Shown here: in pieces, positions 1 to 11,657 of the stretch | Position numbering within the stretch: position 1 is the first letter of the stretch | How the letters are laid out: each line of letters starts with the position of its first letter | Assembly (NCBI GenBank): GCA_006176705.1 | Contig: QRFJ01004932.1 | Coordinates: 186,001-250,000 of the forward strand | DNA: 64,000 nt | DNA from: Cocos nucifera | Lineage: Eukaryota > Streptophyta > Magnoliopsida > Arecales > Arecaceae | Reading direction: 5' to 3' | Made by a program: the position numbers and the translations under genes | The notes under the pieces: generated by a model | What the model saw: the letters and a program-made list of their open reading frames with translations, nothing else | Databases searched by the model: none | Told to the model about the DNA's origin: nothing

Positions 1-1587
1 CTGTAAGGTATGGGTTCATTATTGAGAACAATGAAGCCTAAGTCATTGAGAATGACGAACCTCTGATCTATACGGAAGTAGTTAAAAGTAAGGACTCTTA
101 CAAATGGTTGGCTGCCATGCAATCCGAAATAAAATCCATGCACACCAACAAAGTATGGACTTTGGTGGATGCACCAGAGGATATAAATCCTATTAGATGC
201 AAATGAATTTTTAAGAAAAAGATTGGAGCTGATGGTCAAATTGAAACCTATAAGGCCAGATTGGTGGCTAAGGGTTTTAGGCAAAAATAGGGATTGATTA
301 TGATGAAATATTTTCACCTGTTGCCATGCTCAAATCTATTTGGATTATGCTTACTATAGCAGCATATCAGGACTATGAAATATGGTAAATGGATGTAAAG
401 ACTGCATTCCTTAATGGTCTCCTTGAGGAGGAAGTCTATATGTTACAGCCATAAAGATTTGAGTCAAATGAGAGACCAAATCAGGTATGCAAACTTAAGA
501 GATCCATTTATGGATTAAAGCAAGCATCAAGGAGTTGGAATATCCATTTTGATAAAACAATAAAAGAATTTGGTTTTATCAAGAATGTGGATGAACCATG
601 TGTGTACAAGAAAACTAGTAGAAGAACAATAGTATTCTTGGTTCTGTGTTACAATCAGTCAAATTATGGCTATCAAATAAGTTTTTCATGAAAGATTTAG
701 GAGAAGCATCCTATATACTAGGAATAAAGATCTATAGAGATAGATCTAAGAGGATGCTAGGTTTGTCCCAATCAAGATACATTGACTTAATACTAAAAAG
801 ATTCAGTATGGATGGGAGTAAAAGAGGTTATTTATGCATGAGTCAAGGCATACATCTCTCTAAAAAAATATCTCCAAAGACACCAGAAGAGAGAAATAGA
901 ATGTGTTATATTCCTTATGCTTCGATTGTAGGATCAATAATGTATGCCATGTTATGTACAAGGCCTGATGTTGCTTATGCTTTAGGCATTGTAAGTAGAT
1001 TTCAAGCCGATCCAAGAGAGAATCATTGGAAAGCTGTGAAAAATATTCTTAAGTACTTAAGAAGGACTAAAGATATTTTTCTTGTATATGGTAGTTCTGA
1101 TCCTATATAAGAAGCATATTCTGACTCTAGTTTTCAATCAGACCCAGATGATAGCAAATCCATTTCAGGGTATGTCTTTATTCTAAATGGTGGAGCAGTG
1201 AGTTGGAAGAGTACTAAGCAGCCAACTGTAGCTGACTCAACCACTGAAGCAGAATACATAGCTGTAAGTGAAGCCACCAAGGAAGCTGTCTGGATGAAGA
1301 TGTTCATCACTGAATTAGGTGTTATTTCTGAAATTGAGAATCTAGTACCACTTTACTGTGATAATACTGGAGCTGTAGCTCAAGCAAAGGAATCAAGGTC
1401 TCATCATAAATCCAAACACATTCTGAGATGCTTCCAACTCGTTCAAGAAATTATTGAAAGACAAGATGTGGTCATAGAACAAGTGGATACAAAGAATAGC
1501 ATAGCAGATCCATTCACTAAGACTTTACCACTACAACTGTTTGATTGCCACCTTGATTGTATGGGATTAAAATATAAGGGCAATTGA
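1..1587 (+). pseudogene. Copia D: decayed reverse transcriptase and RNase H (3' end of pol)
   Basis: This is the end of a Copia (Ty1-like) polyprotein entering from the left edge. Readable RT blocks, in order, are KSKDSYKWLAAMQSE, ARLVAKGF, a DVKTAFLNG-type block near 400 and SIYGLKQASRSWN near 505-545. After the FLVL that normally precedes the YVDD catalytic box the reading jumps straight to LQSVKLWL, so the box is deleted. A clean frame resumes at 646-1110 (KDLGEASYILGIKIYRD, CTRPDVAYAL). RNase H follows at 1198-1587 with DSTTEAEYIA and YCDNTGA and ends at TGA. In-frame stops replace several Trp or Gln codons before 600. By family knowledge RT and RNase H copy the element RNA into DNA in a cytoplasmic particle. 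This copy cannot do so. The lineage looks Angela/TAR-like. Confidence 0.9.
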
Positions 1588-1595
1588 CTTTAGTG

Positions 1596-1607
1596 CAAGT
1601 GGGAGAT
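1596..1607 (+). other. Polypurine tract of Copia D
   Basis: A purine-rich tract (AAGTGGGAGAT) lies just after the pol stop and directly before the LTR start. This is the expected plus-strand priming site of a Copia element. Confidence 0.75.
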
Positions 1608-4081
1608 TGAAAGGAATATACCCTCAAGCCAATTTATTTTTGGGATGTTCTTTGTCTTCCAGACTCATGTAATGACATTTTTAATAAATAAAGGCATTTA
1701 TTTCTTCATATGCAGTGTCTTATTATTTATTTAAGATTATGATGAACTCTATAAATTAGGACTATGGTTTTAGGACTATGATGAGATCATACTAGTGAGA
1801 CCTAAAATCTTAAAACCCTAATTTAAATATTTCTAGTCGATGGGACATTGAGTTAGGGATCAATATTTTTCGGTAAGACTAGCACATTCTTTATATGCTC
1901 AATTAAGAGGATGATTGATCTCACAATAACTTGTGTATGACACTAATACAAGAATGTGGTTGCTGATTAGAGAATAAGTTCACTGAATTGATCCAAATTG
2001 AGTATCTAATAGAGTCTTATCTACATGTCAATAGATGGTTCTCATAGAGAAATTTGTGCATGTAATCCTTTGACCTGAAACTACCATAGAATTTTATATA
2101 TATAAATCCATATTTTGGTTCATACTCATTCATGACTTAATTATGTACGGGATGATCTGGATATGGTAGATTATATATATGAAGATTGTGAGTAGGTTAA
2201 CAAGGAATCGATCTCTCCTGGTAAGAGGAAATAGCATCCTACCTGCTTTAAACAAATAATGATTCAGGAAGACTTTGATCAAAGCATGATGAAAATTAGA
2301 AATGGTTTCTAATGTTTCATTAAATGAATAATTATCATAAGATTGAAAGAGAAATGAATATGATATTGGGATTGACATATTTTCATAACCAGAGTCATAT
2401 TCAGGATGCAGAAAGATCGAAGGATCTAGTTGCATGGTAATTTTCACTGAAGGGTATTTTTGGTATTTCCATCAAAATTTCATATCTTTCGGATAGTCAT
2501 GATACGTTGCTAGACGTCAATCATGTCTTGTGGGTTTGATCAAATTAAAATTTTAATTTGATCATTAAATTAGAAAGTGTTCTAAATTAAATCAAATTGG
2601 GTTGGCTAGTTTTGACCTAAATCGGTTTGGTTGAGTTCTAACCAGATTAGGTCAAATCACACCCTGACTCACTATTGGTTAGATGTGAAACCCAATGGGT
2701 CACACACAAAGAAAATTGATTAAGGGTCTAATTAGATTAGACAATATTTGAAAGATGAATATGCTAGCACATATAGCAAACCCTAGCACCTGGATTCGAA
2801 TTGGATTCGAATCAGCTTCCAATTTGGACTAATTAAGATCTGATTTGAGCCAAATAAGATTTGGTCTTGAGTTGGATTAACCTAGATTGATTGGGCTTCA
2901 GATTGGGTGCCACATACCTGCATCCCACATGCTAGAGAGTCTCTCTCTTGCGCGTGGGAAGTCTTTCATGCGCAAAGGACTCTTTGGTGCATGGAATAAG
3001 ATGGCACCTACCTTCTTGACTTTTTTGATATGCTATGTGGCGTAAATATTTTTTAATTGGTATGGACATCTGATATGGGGTGCAGAAGAGTCCTTCTATA
3101 GATGAAATACTTCCTTTTCCTTTTAAATTTTTCATCCAGGATGTTTTGTCGCCCAAGACCCCTTGCCACCCATGACTCCATGCTGCTTACTCCTCCTTGA
3201 TGTCTCTTGGACTAAGTCAAAGTCTCTTGGGACTTTGACTATTCAAAGTTTATCTCCATGCCTTCTTGCTGAATGGGCATCCCTTTTTGGAGCCATTGGA
3301 TGGCTTTGTTTCATGATCTAATGGATGAAAGGGTGGTGTCAAAAATGAAGCATCGCGACTCTTCATAGAAAAACTACGTAGAATTAGTCTGAAGAGTCCT
3401 TCTATTTTAAGGTACCTCTTGGATTAAGTCTATATCTCATTTTTACTGATGAGGCATGAGATTGGCTGATGGGGCATGAGAATTTGATGAGGAAAGGGCA
3501 TGAGATTTTTTGTTGGCACCTCTACATACATTATAAATAGGGGTGCACACCAAAAGTCCGGGGGAGTGAACATTATCTTTTCTTTCTTACAAGAGTTTCT
3601 TTTTGTCCAATTTTTTTTCTTTCTTTCTCTTGTCTAGACCTTATCATTATAAGGACAAGAAGTCATCTTAAGACTAAGAGATTAGGAAGAAAAATTAAGA
3701 AGACAAAAGAAAAAGAAAGATAGATAAGGAAAGGCAAGGAAGGTGACATAAAGGCTTAAGAAGGTCTTGCCCATTTAATTAAAGTTCTTATTATAAGAAT
3801 TTTAATTATATAAATCAGAGGTGCTAGTGTCTTTGTCAAGTCTCTATGTGGATCAACATTGGAGGGTGAACACGTGGGCACCTGGTGGAACCTCTGACGA
3901 ACTACTGCCGACGATCAGGGTCAATTTAGGGTTTAGCGATAAGAGGTATGTTCTAATATTTTCTTTTATATTACAAATGCATGTTATATGATTTAATTGC
4001 TAATAAGGCGATCTTAGGATTTGGGTTTGGTTTATTTGATTTCATGTTTTTGCTTTGAAATCCGTGCTTCCGCCCTGTACA
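1608..4081 (+). repeat. 3' LTR of Copia D (right end approximate)
   Basis: It starts with TGAAAGGAATATACCC directly after the polypurine tract. It is non-coding and AT-rich, with a TATAAATA box at 3532. The right end is set near GCTTCCGCCCTGTACA, the kind of sequence that closes LTRs of this Copia type. The other LTR lies outside the window, so the end could be off by some tens of bases. A short minus-strand reading frame at 2130-2447 has no recognisable domain and is ignored. Confidence 0.7.
3532..3539 (+). promoter_or_regulatory. TATA box of the Copia D LTR
   Basis: TATAAATA is followed by a GC-richer stretch (GGGGTGCACACC). It lies about three quarters into the LTR, where a U3/R core promoter is expected. 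Confidence 0.5.
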
Positions 4082-4761
4082 CCAAATCTATCAAAACATG
4101 CCGTAAACTCACCACCCTACTTTCAAGGTCAGAGCATCTCTTAAAGTAGAACTCAACCAAGCTCCCTTTATGGATTTGCAATTTCCCTTTATAGGATCTC
4201 GAATAAAAAAATAGTACTTGTAATATCTGTAGTTGTATCAGTAGAACTAGAAAATTTTAGTATATGCAACTCTAATTTTTGCAATTTCCTCATATTCAAT
4301 TCTAGTGCATATAACCGTAGGCAACTAAACATTTCTTAAATGAAAATTTGGACCGTCTTTAATTGGTACTTGACTCAGAACAAAATCAAGAATAAAGTAT
4401 GTAATGAGTTCGATTCAACACTTGTTAGACCATCGAATACTTTGATGTGTAGCAATTCTTTGGATCATGCATCAGAATGTAAGAAAGTGCAGTACTTGGT
4501 GTGTGCTCTTGTGCTTTAGGTGACCATACTTCTCATGCATCTAAATGTGCAAGGACCTTGCCATAAATTTGAACATGAAAGGTCTGTTTGGATCAATGGG
4601 CTGAAAATTTTATTGGATTTATGGATTTGACCTGCACAACCAGTTAGATAATAGAATTACAAACTAGGCTAGGCTTGTATCCATAAGTACCCATAAGTGC
4701 TTTAGAGTAGGTCAGCCGGTATCTTTTAAAGGAAGAGAAAAGGACCTCCTAGTTATATGCA
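4082..4761. other. Interval with no recognised feature
   Basis: About 680 bp between the Copia D LTR and the CACTA-like end. I see no convincing reading frame, LTR terminus or tandem repeat. It is the best candidate in the window for sequence not derived from a recognised retroelement, though it may be an older, unrecognisable repeat. Confidence 0.4.
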
Positions 4762-5089
4762 TACTACAACAATTAAGAGTATTAGTGGTGACACAATAGT
4801 AACGGCCTGAAAATTATCACTACTATTGAGTTTTCATTGATGATATTGACATTTGCCACTAATATCAAGTATAATAGTGACAACATATATTGTCGTCACA
4901 ACAGGCCGAGTAGTAGTGACATCATATTACTTATCACTAAACAGTCATCATGAATAGCATTTTATTTGTGACAATATCACATATCATTACAAAAGTTATG
5001 CAATATGTGACATATAATGTGCTAGTAGAAAGTCATTAGTTAACATTCTATATTGTCCCAAGAAAAGATACTATTTGTGACGAACATTG
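4762..5089 (+). mobile_element. CACTA-like (En/Spm) transposon end, truncated
   Basis: The left end reads TACTACAACAATTAAG, one base from the CACTACAA-type terminal repeat of plant CACTA elements. The next 300 bp hold many short direct and inverted copies of TAGTGACA / TGTCACTA-like words (for example near 4788, 4855, 4880, 4913 and 4975), as in subterminal binding-site arrays. No transposase frame is seen. The Copia E LTR cuts it off at 5090 and no right terminus was found, so a MITE-like element is an alternative. Confidence 0.45.
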
Positions 5090-7155
5090 TGTTGGAAAAG
5101 CATGGGATTTTCATGCATGATTTTTAAAACTTTTTTAAAAAATTACATAGTGGAAGACTTTAGATTAAATCTTTTAATCTAAATATATATTAGATCTAAT
5201 CTATAAAATCTTTTACCAGGACCTATGATATGATATCATGCATATAAAATCTGAAACAAAAGATTATGAGATCAAATCTCATACCTGAACATGATGTGAT
5301 AATTGTTGCTTGTGTAGATCATGTTCGTTGCTTCAATTATGCACACGAACGGCCTCTAAGGATATCCATGTGAAGCTCAATCCGTCAGCTTCCAAAGTGC
5401 TAGCTCCTTGTGAAAGACTCTCTTTAATGGCTGAACAATAAAGGAAGTAGAAGGGATTGGAATAAGAGAACAATCTTCTCTTATTTCTCTCACAAAACCC
5501 TAGCCTCTCATCCAATAAAGGAACAGATTCCCTTAGGAATCACATGCCAAGGAAGCCTACCTCTAGAGCTCATGCCCGAGACTCTCTCTCAAGATTTTTG
5601 ATACCTCAAAAACTTTGATTTTTCTGCATACACCTTTGTCTCACAATGGCTTGTTTATATAGAAACTAAAACATAGAGTTGGAGATTGGAACAAAATCTA
5701 ATTCAAAACCTTTTTGAACTAAGACTTCTCCAAACCCTAACCCTATCAAAGAGTGGGCGGCAAGGGGTGTGGGCCTACTTATCTTACATCCCTTGTGCAT
5801 GAAGAATAGGTGGGTGGCATCTAGGGTTAGGCGCAAGAAAGGTGCAGTCCAATGTTTGGACTCTAGGATCTCATCCAATTTGGTTCAAATAAAACAATCT
5901 TTGATTAAATCCAAATATATGTATTATCCTAATCTAATCAGACTCTTAATCTCTTGATCAAATCAAGGATTAATTAAGTTCAAGATTTGATCAAATCATA
6001 ATCTCATCTTTCTTAGTAATTAGGTCATCCAATAACCTAATCGGGTTAGACTTAATTGAATCCAATTCAATTAGTCTTGATCCAATCCACATAACTCAAT
6101 CAAAATAAGTTAATTAATAATTTAATTATTAATTAATCTTTCTTTAATTAATTATATTAGGTTAATTATCAATCATATTGATAATTGAACCCATCAATGG
6201 TTCACAATCATTAATCAACCACTTGATCAAATCAAAACTTCTATATGTGTGACCCCACAGGTTCGAATACTAAGCCGGTAGCATAAGAACAAGCTTTCTA
6301 TACCAATCAAAGTGACCATCTAATCATGGTATCTGATGATCGGATAAAGTCGAATGTAGCAAAGCAATATTTATAACCTGCTAGAATATAGTTACCATAT
6401 AATTCATCCCTTGGACTAATAATGCTCAAAAAAATATCAGAGTTTAACTATCAACTCTTGATCAGTAATCCTTATAGTATCTCAACCTACTCAATCCTGT
6501 GGCTCTCATAAGGACCACCCCAGCCAAGGTTTTGCTAAATTGAAACACATTGGGACATCTCACTAATTTTACTTCGAGTGGTCAATTCTCATCTTAACTC
6601 GTGCACTGGCTTAACAAGTACTTGACTGTATCCAGAAATCTTCCATCATTGAATTAAAAATTTGGGTAGTCCTGTACCAAAGTATAGTGAGTTGCTTGTG
6701 AGTCACCATGGTGATCTCAAGTCGAGGAGATACTTATACCATATTCCCTCGGATAATACTCTCAATAGTAGAGTGCTCTGGAATGATCGCGTTTAGTGTA
6801 GATCATATTCTATCTATATAGTATACTTCTCAATGCTATACCAGTATTAATACATTCCTTGGTTAAGAGGACAATCAATCTATATAGTACACAATGATCT
6901 ATACTTGATACAATTATCATCTTTATTAATAATGTATCATTTGGTCACAAACAAGTTTGAGAACCATATGATAAATCCTCCTTTATCGTATTATATGTAG
7001 TTGTAAGGACTTTATAGAGTTCAATTAAGAAGATGTACAATCTTATGATGAAATAGGCCAAATAACTTTTATTAATGAATGATTCATATATATTTATAAA
7101 TTGATCTCAATCATTTATATGCTATATGATTGGATTTGGGACTTGTTTTCCAACA
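5090..7155 (-). repeat. 3' LTR of Copia E
   Basis: A 2066-bp LTR with terminal inverted repeats: TGTTGGAAAAGC on the left and TTTTCCAACA on the right. It matches 19338-20782 closely from the left end (TTTTACCAGGACCTATGATA is shared). Its right end abuts a minus-strand polypurine tract at 7156-7167. A TATATAAA box lies on the minus strand at 5654-5661. Confidence 0.88.
5654..5661 (-). promoter_or_regulatory. TATA box of the Copia E LTR
   Basis: TATATAAA on the minus strand, at a similar relative position to the box in the Copia B LTR. Confidence 0.45.
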
Positions 7156-8924
7156 ACTTTCACTTGGACCAAAGCCAATCAGTACAGTATCGAATACCCA
7201 TCTTCAATTTATGTTGTTCGAACTCCTTGACCACAAGGGCTTTAGTGAATGGGTTGGCTAGGTTCTCCATTCTGCTGAATCAGCCATGGTGTGCTGCTTG
7301 GAGCTTTTCCAGCAAACCACACCACCATTGAGGGTAAATATAAATTCCAACATACTTTTGCTATCATCACTATCTGATTGAAAGTTGGAATCATGCATCT
7401 TACAAGTTTCTTCATAGACTAACCATTGATCTTTAGTATTTTTTAAATACTTAAGAATGGTTTTGACAACCTTCCAATGGTTCTCTCCTAGATCAGATTG
7501 ATATATGCTCCCTACTCCTAGTAAGTATACCATATCTAGTCTTATACATATCTTAGCGTACATGATAGAACTCACTATCAAAACATATGGAATCTTACTC
7601 ATATGCTCTCTCTCCTAAGGAGTTGTCGGATAATCCTTCTTCAAGAAAAAAATTTCATGGCCTATCGAGAGATAGCCTTTCTTGAAATTCTCTATACTAA
7701 ACCTCTTCAGCACAGTGTCTATATATGTGGATTGGGATAACACAAGCAACCTCTTAGATCTATCCTTGTAGATCTTCATCCCCAGGATACAGGATGCTTC
7801 TCCCAAATTTTTCATGAAGAACTATGATGATAACTATACTTTTATTTCCTATAATGCAGGAATATCATTCCTGATTAAGAGAATGTCATCCATATACATA
7901 GCAAGAAATACAACTATCGGACCATTAACCCACTTGTAGATGCAGGGTTCCTCTCTATTCTTAATGAATTCATTTGTTTGGATCACTTTATCAAAATGCA
8001 TGTTCCAACTCCAAGATGCTTACTTTAATCCATAGATGGATCTCTAAAGCTTACATACCTTAGACTCTTTTATGGATGTAAAATCTTTAGGTTGTATCAT
8101 ATACATCTTTTCCTCCAGCTCTTCATTTAAGAAAGTTATTTTCATATCTATCTGCTAGATTTCATAGTCTAGATGCATAGCTATTACAAGCATGATTCGA
8201 ATGGATTTCAGTATTGCCATAGGAGAAAACGTCTCATCATAGTCAATACCATAATGTTGGTGATATCTCTTGGCAACCAGATGAGTTTTATAGGTCTCCA
8301 CCTTACTGTATATGTCTCTTTTTCTTTTGAAGACTCACTTAGACTTTATGAGTTTTATCCCCTCAGGTGGATCAACTAATATCTATACATTGTTGACCTT
8401 CAAGGACTTCATTTCGGATCTCATGGCTCCAAGTCATGATTTAGAATCTAATCTCTACATTGTATCTATATAGGTGATCAGATCTTCATCATTCTTATCG
8501 AGTTCAATAGGATTACCATTTTGGACAAAAAAATCATAGTATCTACCTGGCGAATGCGTTACTCTATCAGACCATCTTAAAGATGGCTCTACACTAGGTT
8601 TTAGATTTGGTCATATCAAATCTAGTTCAAGTTCAGTCATTGGTGTCAATTTTTCTACCTGTTAAACTTTTTTAAGTTCAATCTTAGAAGCACTAGTTCC
8701 TTCCCCGAGAAACTCATTTTCTAAAAAGGTTGCTCTATTATTGATGAACAACTTTTATTCTTCAGCTTGATAGAAGTAATATCCTTTAGTCTCTTTTGGA
8801 TACCCAACAAATAGACATCTATTAGATCTTGCTCCAAGATTGTCCATTTTCAAACATTTGATATAAGCTGGATAACCCTAGACCCTAAAGTATGAGAGTA
8901 CTGGCTTACATCCTTGTTGACCCT
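7156..8924 (-). pseudogene. Copia E: RNase H, RT and integrase C-terminus
   Basis: Read leftward from 8924. The integrase C-terminal part has RSNRCLFVGYPKETKGYYFY at ~8790-8860. The RT follows: WVFKRKRD near 8320, YDETFSPMAILKSIRIML near 8190-8250, MDMKITFLN near 8130 and SIYGLK near 8030. A YMDD catalytic box sits in MYMDDILLIRND near 7880-7910 and KNLGEASCILGMKIY at ~7750-7815. RNase H blocks reach 7258 (WKSSKQHTMADS) and the rest is lost before the polypurine tract. Several Trp and Gln codons are stops. The front of the integrase continues at 15369, beyond inserted element F. Confidence 0.85.
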
Positions 8925-10423
8925 GAGATTGATTTTGATGATTCCAAAATATTGAGTATATTATGTATATAATCATGTATTTCAAGAATGTGTGTAGAAT
9001 TTTTCAAGTATCCAAAATGAAGAATTTATCTCAAGAATAAACCCTCTCAACATGCCATGCAAAAATACTTAAAAGAGCAAATTCACACATATTTGGATGG
9101 CTTGGTATGAAGAAAGTATGATTGAAAGAAGAAAAATTAAAATTGAAGGAAGCAATTATGTTTAAAAGAGTTTGGGGCCAAGAAACTCAAGTTTGGAAGG
9201 TCAAACATTGAAAAAAAATAAAGTCAGAATTTTTCGAGACATCTTAGATTTTTTCTGAGAGCTCTCGAGTGGTTTGGCATAATGAAATAGTATTCTGGCA
9301 CAGTCTCGAGAGGTCTCGAGTTAAACTCGAGACGTCTCATTCTCAAGGGATAGAAAGTTTATTTCTATGCTCTGAGAGTAAGAGGTCTCATAGATTTCTC
9401 GAGAGGTCTCGTGGTTCGGACGAGACATCTCGTGAAAAATCGTGAGATCTCGTGAAAAATCGAGAGGTCTCGATCTGCACGAACAGCCTTCAATGGATAA
9501 TTTTTCAATGGCTATTTTTCAATCCCAACGGCTATTTCAGAACTTTCAACAACTAGAACTCTTACTCCAACCTTCTCTAAAGGTATTTAAAGGTGGAGAA
9601 TCAATTTAAAGAAAAAAGAAGAAAGAGATTAAAAGATTTAGAGGGAGAATCTTTTAGATTTTGTGAGGAACATTGAATATCCAAAAAAAGAAAAAAGAGA
9701 GGAGTGTTGTGCACAGATTTCAGCGAGCCTTCAAAGCAATCTTCTTCAACATCTTTCATATCCTCTCAAGCATAATTTGAAGAAAAGCCAAGCTTCAATC
9801 AAGCACATTATTAGCTTGTTCTTTTGGATTTAAAAGAGCTTATACTCTATTTTTTATTTTGTGCTGAAATTTTACTTGTATTTTTTGATTTCTTTATAAG
9901 TTTCTTTGGAAGAAAGAAACTTAAGATTTAGGCCCATCCAAGCCCGAAATTAGACATTATAGATTTTGGTTGATGATCCTGAAAAACCAACTGGGTTGTT
10001 AGTAAACCTGAAAAGCTAATAGTGTTAGGTTTTGGTTGGTGCTCATGTGAAAACTAACTAGATTTGTTTGTGAGCCTGGGAAAATAAACACACTGTAATC
10101 AAGGGTAGATTATAGTGGAATTCTCAAGGAAAGCTTGGGGAATGGATGTAGGAGCGGGTTGCTCCGAACCACTATAAATCTTTGTATTTTTGTGTTGTGC
10201 TTTTTCTTCTATCTCTTTATATACTTTGCATGCTTATAATTCTTACTTTACTTTCATAGTTTGATTTTGTTATCTTAATTCTGCTGCTCATATTATATAC
10301 ATCTCATCCTCACCACTTAGATTAAAATCAAAGCACATAATTGCTTAGAGTTAAATTTGGCCAAACCTTTTATAAGAACCCAATTTACCCCCCTCCCTCT
10401 TGGGTTGCTACCTCTGGACAACA
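8925..10423 (+). repeat. 5' LTR of element F
   Basis: It runs from TGTTGACCCTGAG to CTGGACAACA, 1499 bp. Between about 9225 and 9475 it is packed with palindromic words built on CTCGAG, GAGACGTCTC and GAGAGGTCTCGAG. A TATTTAAAGG box lies near 9582. A primer site follows two bases after the end. Confidence 0.88.
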
Positions 10424-10425
10424 AT

Positions 10426-10437
10426 TGGTATCAGAGC
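10426..10437 (+). other. Primer binding site of F
   Basis: TGGTATCAGAGC is the complement of the initiator Met-tRNA 3' end, used by most plant Copia elements. It lies two bases after the LTR end. Confidence 0.9.
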
Positions 10438-10497
10438 AGGTGCTCTATTATTGATTATTGACCTAACCATCTAGAGCTAAAGATTATAGCAATCCAA

Positions 10498-11657
10498 ATG
10501 GAGTCTTTGTTTAGTAAAGGATATTCTATAGATAGACCTCCACTTTTTAATGGCTCACATTATAGTTATTAGAAAGCATGCATGCGCTTCATACAAGCAC
10601 ATGATTATAACCTATGAAAGATTATAATCGATGGCTCACACATCCCCAAAGCATTGAAAGAGCATGATAAAAAAATGGCCCAACTTAATGCTAAGGCCGT
10701 GAATATACTTTATTGCTCCTTAGAATTAAATGTATTTAATGCAATTTCTTCATGTATTTCAGCAAAACATGCATGGGAGAAATTGAAAAGAATTTATGAG
10801 GGAGCAAATCAAATAGAAGAATCAAGCTCCCAAGAAGAAAAAGAAGCTCACCCCAACCTATGCCTTATGTCTCGTGAGGATGAAAAGAAGAAAAACAAGA
10901 AGAAACGAAAGAAGAAGAATGCATCAATTAAGGGAGAGCAAAGCAAAGAAGAAAAGAATGAGGAAAAAAAAAAGCATCATAAATCCTTGCTTGATGGCTC
11001 AAAATGATGAGGTTAATATTGATAATTCTTCTAAATTTATATTTGATGAGCTTCAAGAAGCCTTTAATGAACTTATGAATGAATTTAAAAAGTTAAGGCA
11101 GAAAAGTAGGGAGCTTAAAAAGAATAATTTCAATTTAATGGAAGAAAAGAATTCTTTAGCTAAACAAAAAGAAAATCTGATTAAATCTAAAAATTCTTTA
11201 GATAAAGAAATTCTTGAGTTTAAAAAGGAAAATGATATTCTGAAATCTTTCCCAAAAAAAAATGAAAATCTTTCAATTGAAAAGAAAGAGCTCTTGGAAG
11301 AAAACAAGAAATTAAGAAGAGAAGTTGAGATTTTGAAACCTATAGCTAAAAAGTTTACAATTAGCTTTGAAAATCTTCAATCCTTGGTAAAATTCAATGG
11401 GGCTATTTTCAATAAAATAGAAATTGATTTTAATACTTCAAGAACATAGCAAACTACAAAAGGTATTTTTACAAGAGCTTCCATCAAAGATCATTCTTTT
11501 AAGTGCTTTAAATGTAATCAAATTAGCCACAAGATTTCGAAATGCAACTTTAAAAGAATTGGTCAAACCTTGATAAGACAAATTTGGATTCCAAAAGGAA
11601 CCTTAAATACTAACTCCTATGGACCCAAGATGGCTTGGGTACCAAAAATTATGAAGT
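10498..11657 (+). pseudogene. Element F gag (Sirevirus type)
   Basis: The start is ATG at 10498 (MESLFSKGY), 60 bases after the primer site. The N-terminal block (PPLFNGSHYSY, KALKEHDKKMAQLNAKA, AKHAWEKLKRIYEG) is the UBN2-type gag of Sireviruses and has two stops near 10570-10620. A Lys/Glu-rich stretch follows. The frame then shifts to 10874-11449, a long heptad-rich coiled coil (ELMNEFKKLRQKSRELKK...). A complete zinc knuckle, CFKCNQISHKISKC, lies at 11504-11545. Gag forms the particle and packages RNA. The GPKMAWVPK block that precedes protease in G is also here, near 11620, but the readable protein ends soon after. Confidence 0.82.

Noticed and set aside
11053..11307. An 84-codon minus-strand frame rich in Phe, Ser and Leu.
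   Set aside because: Antisense of the coiled-coil part of F gag.
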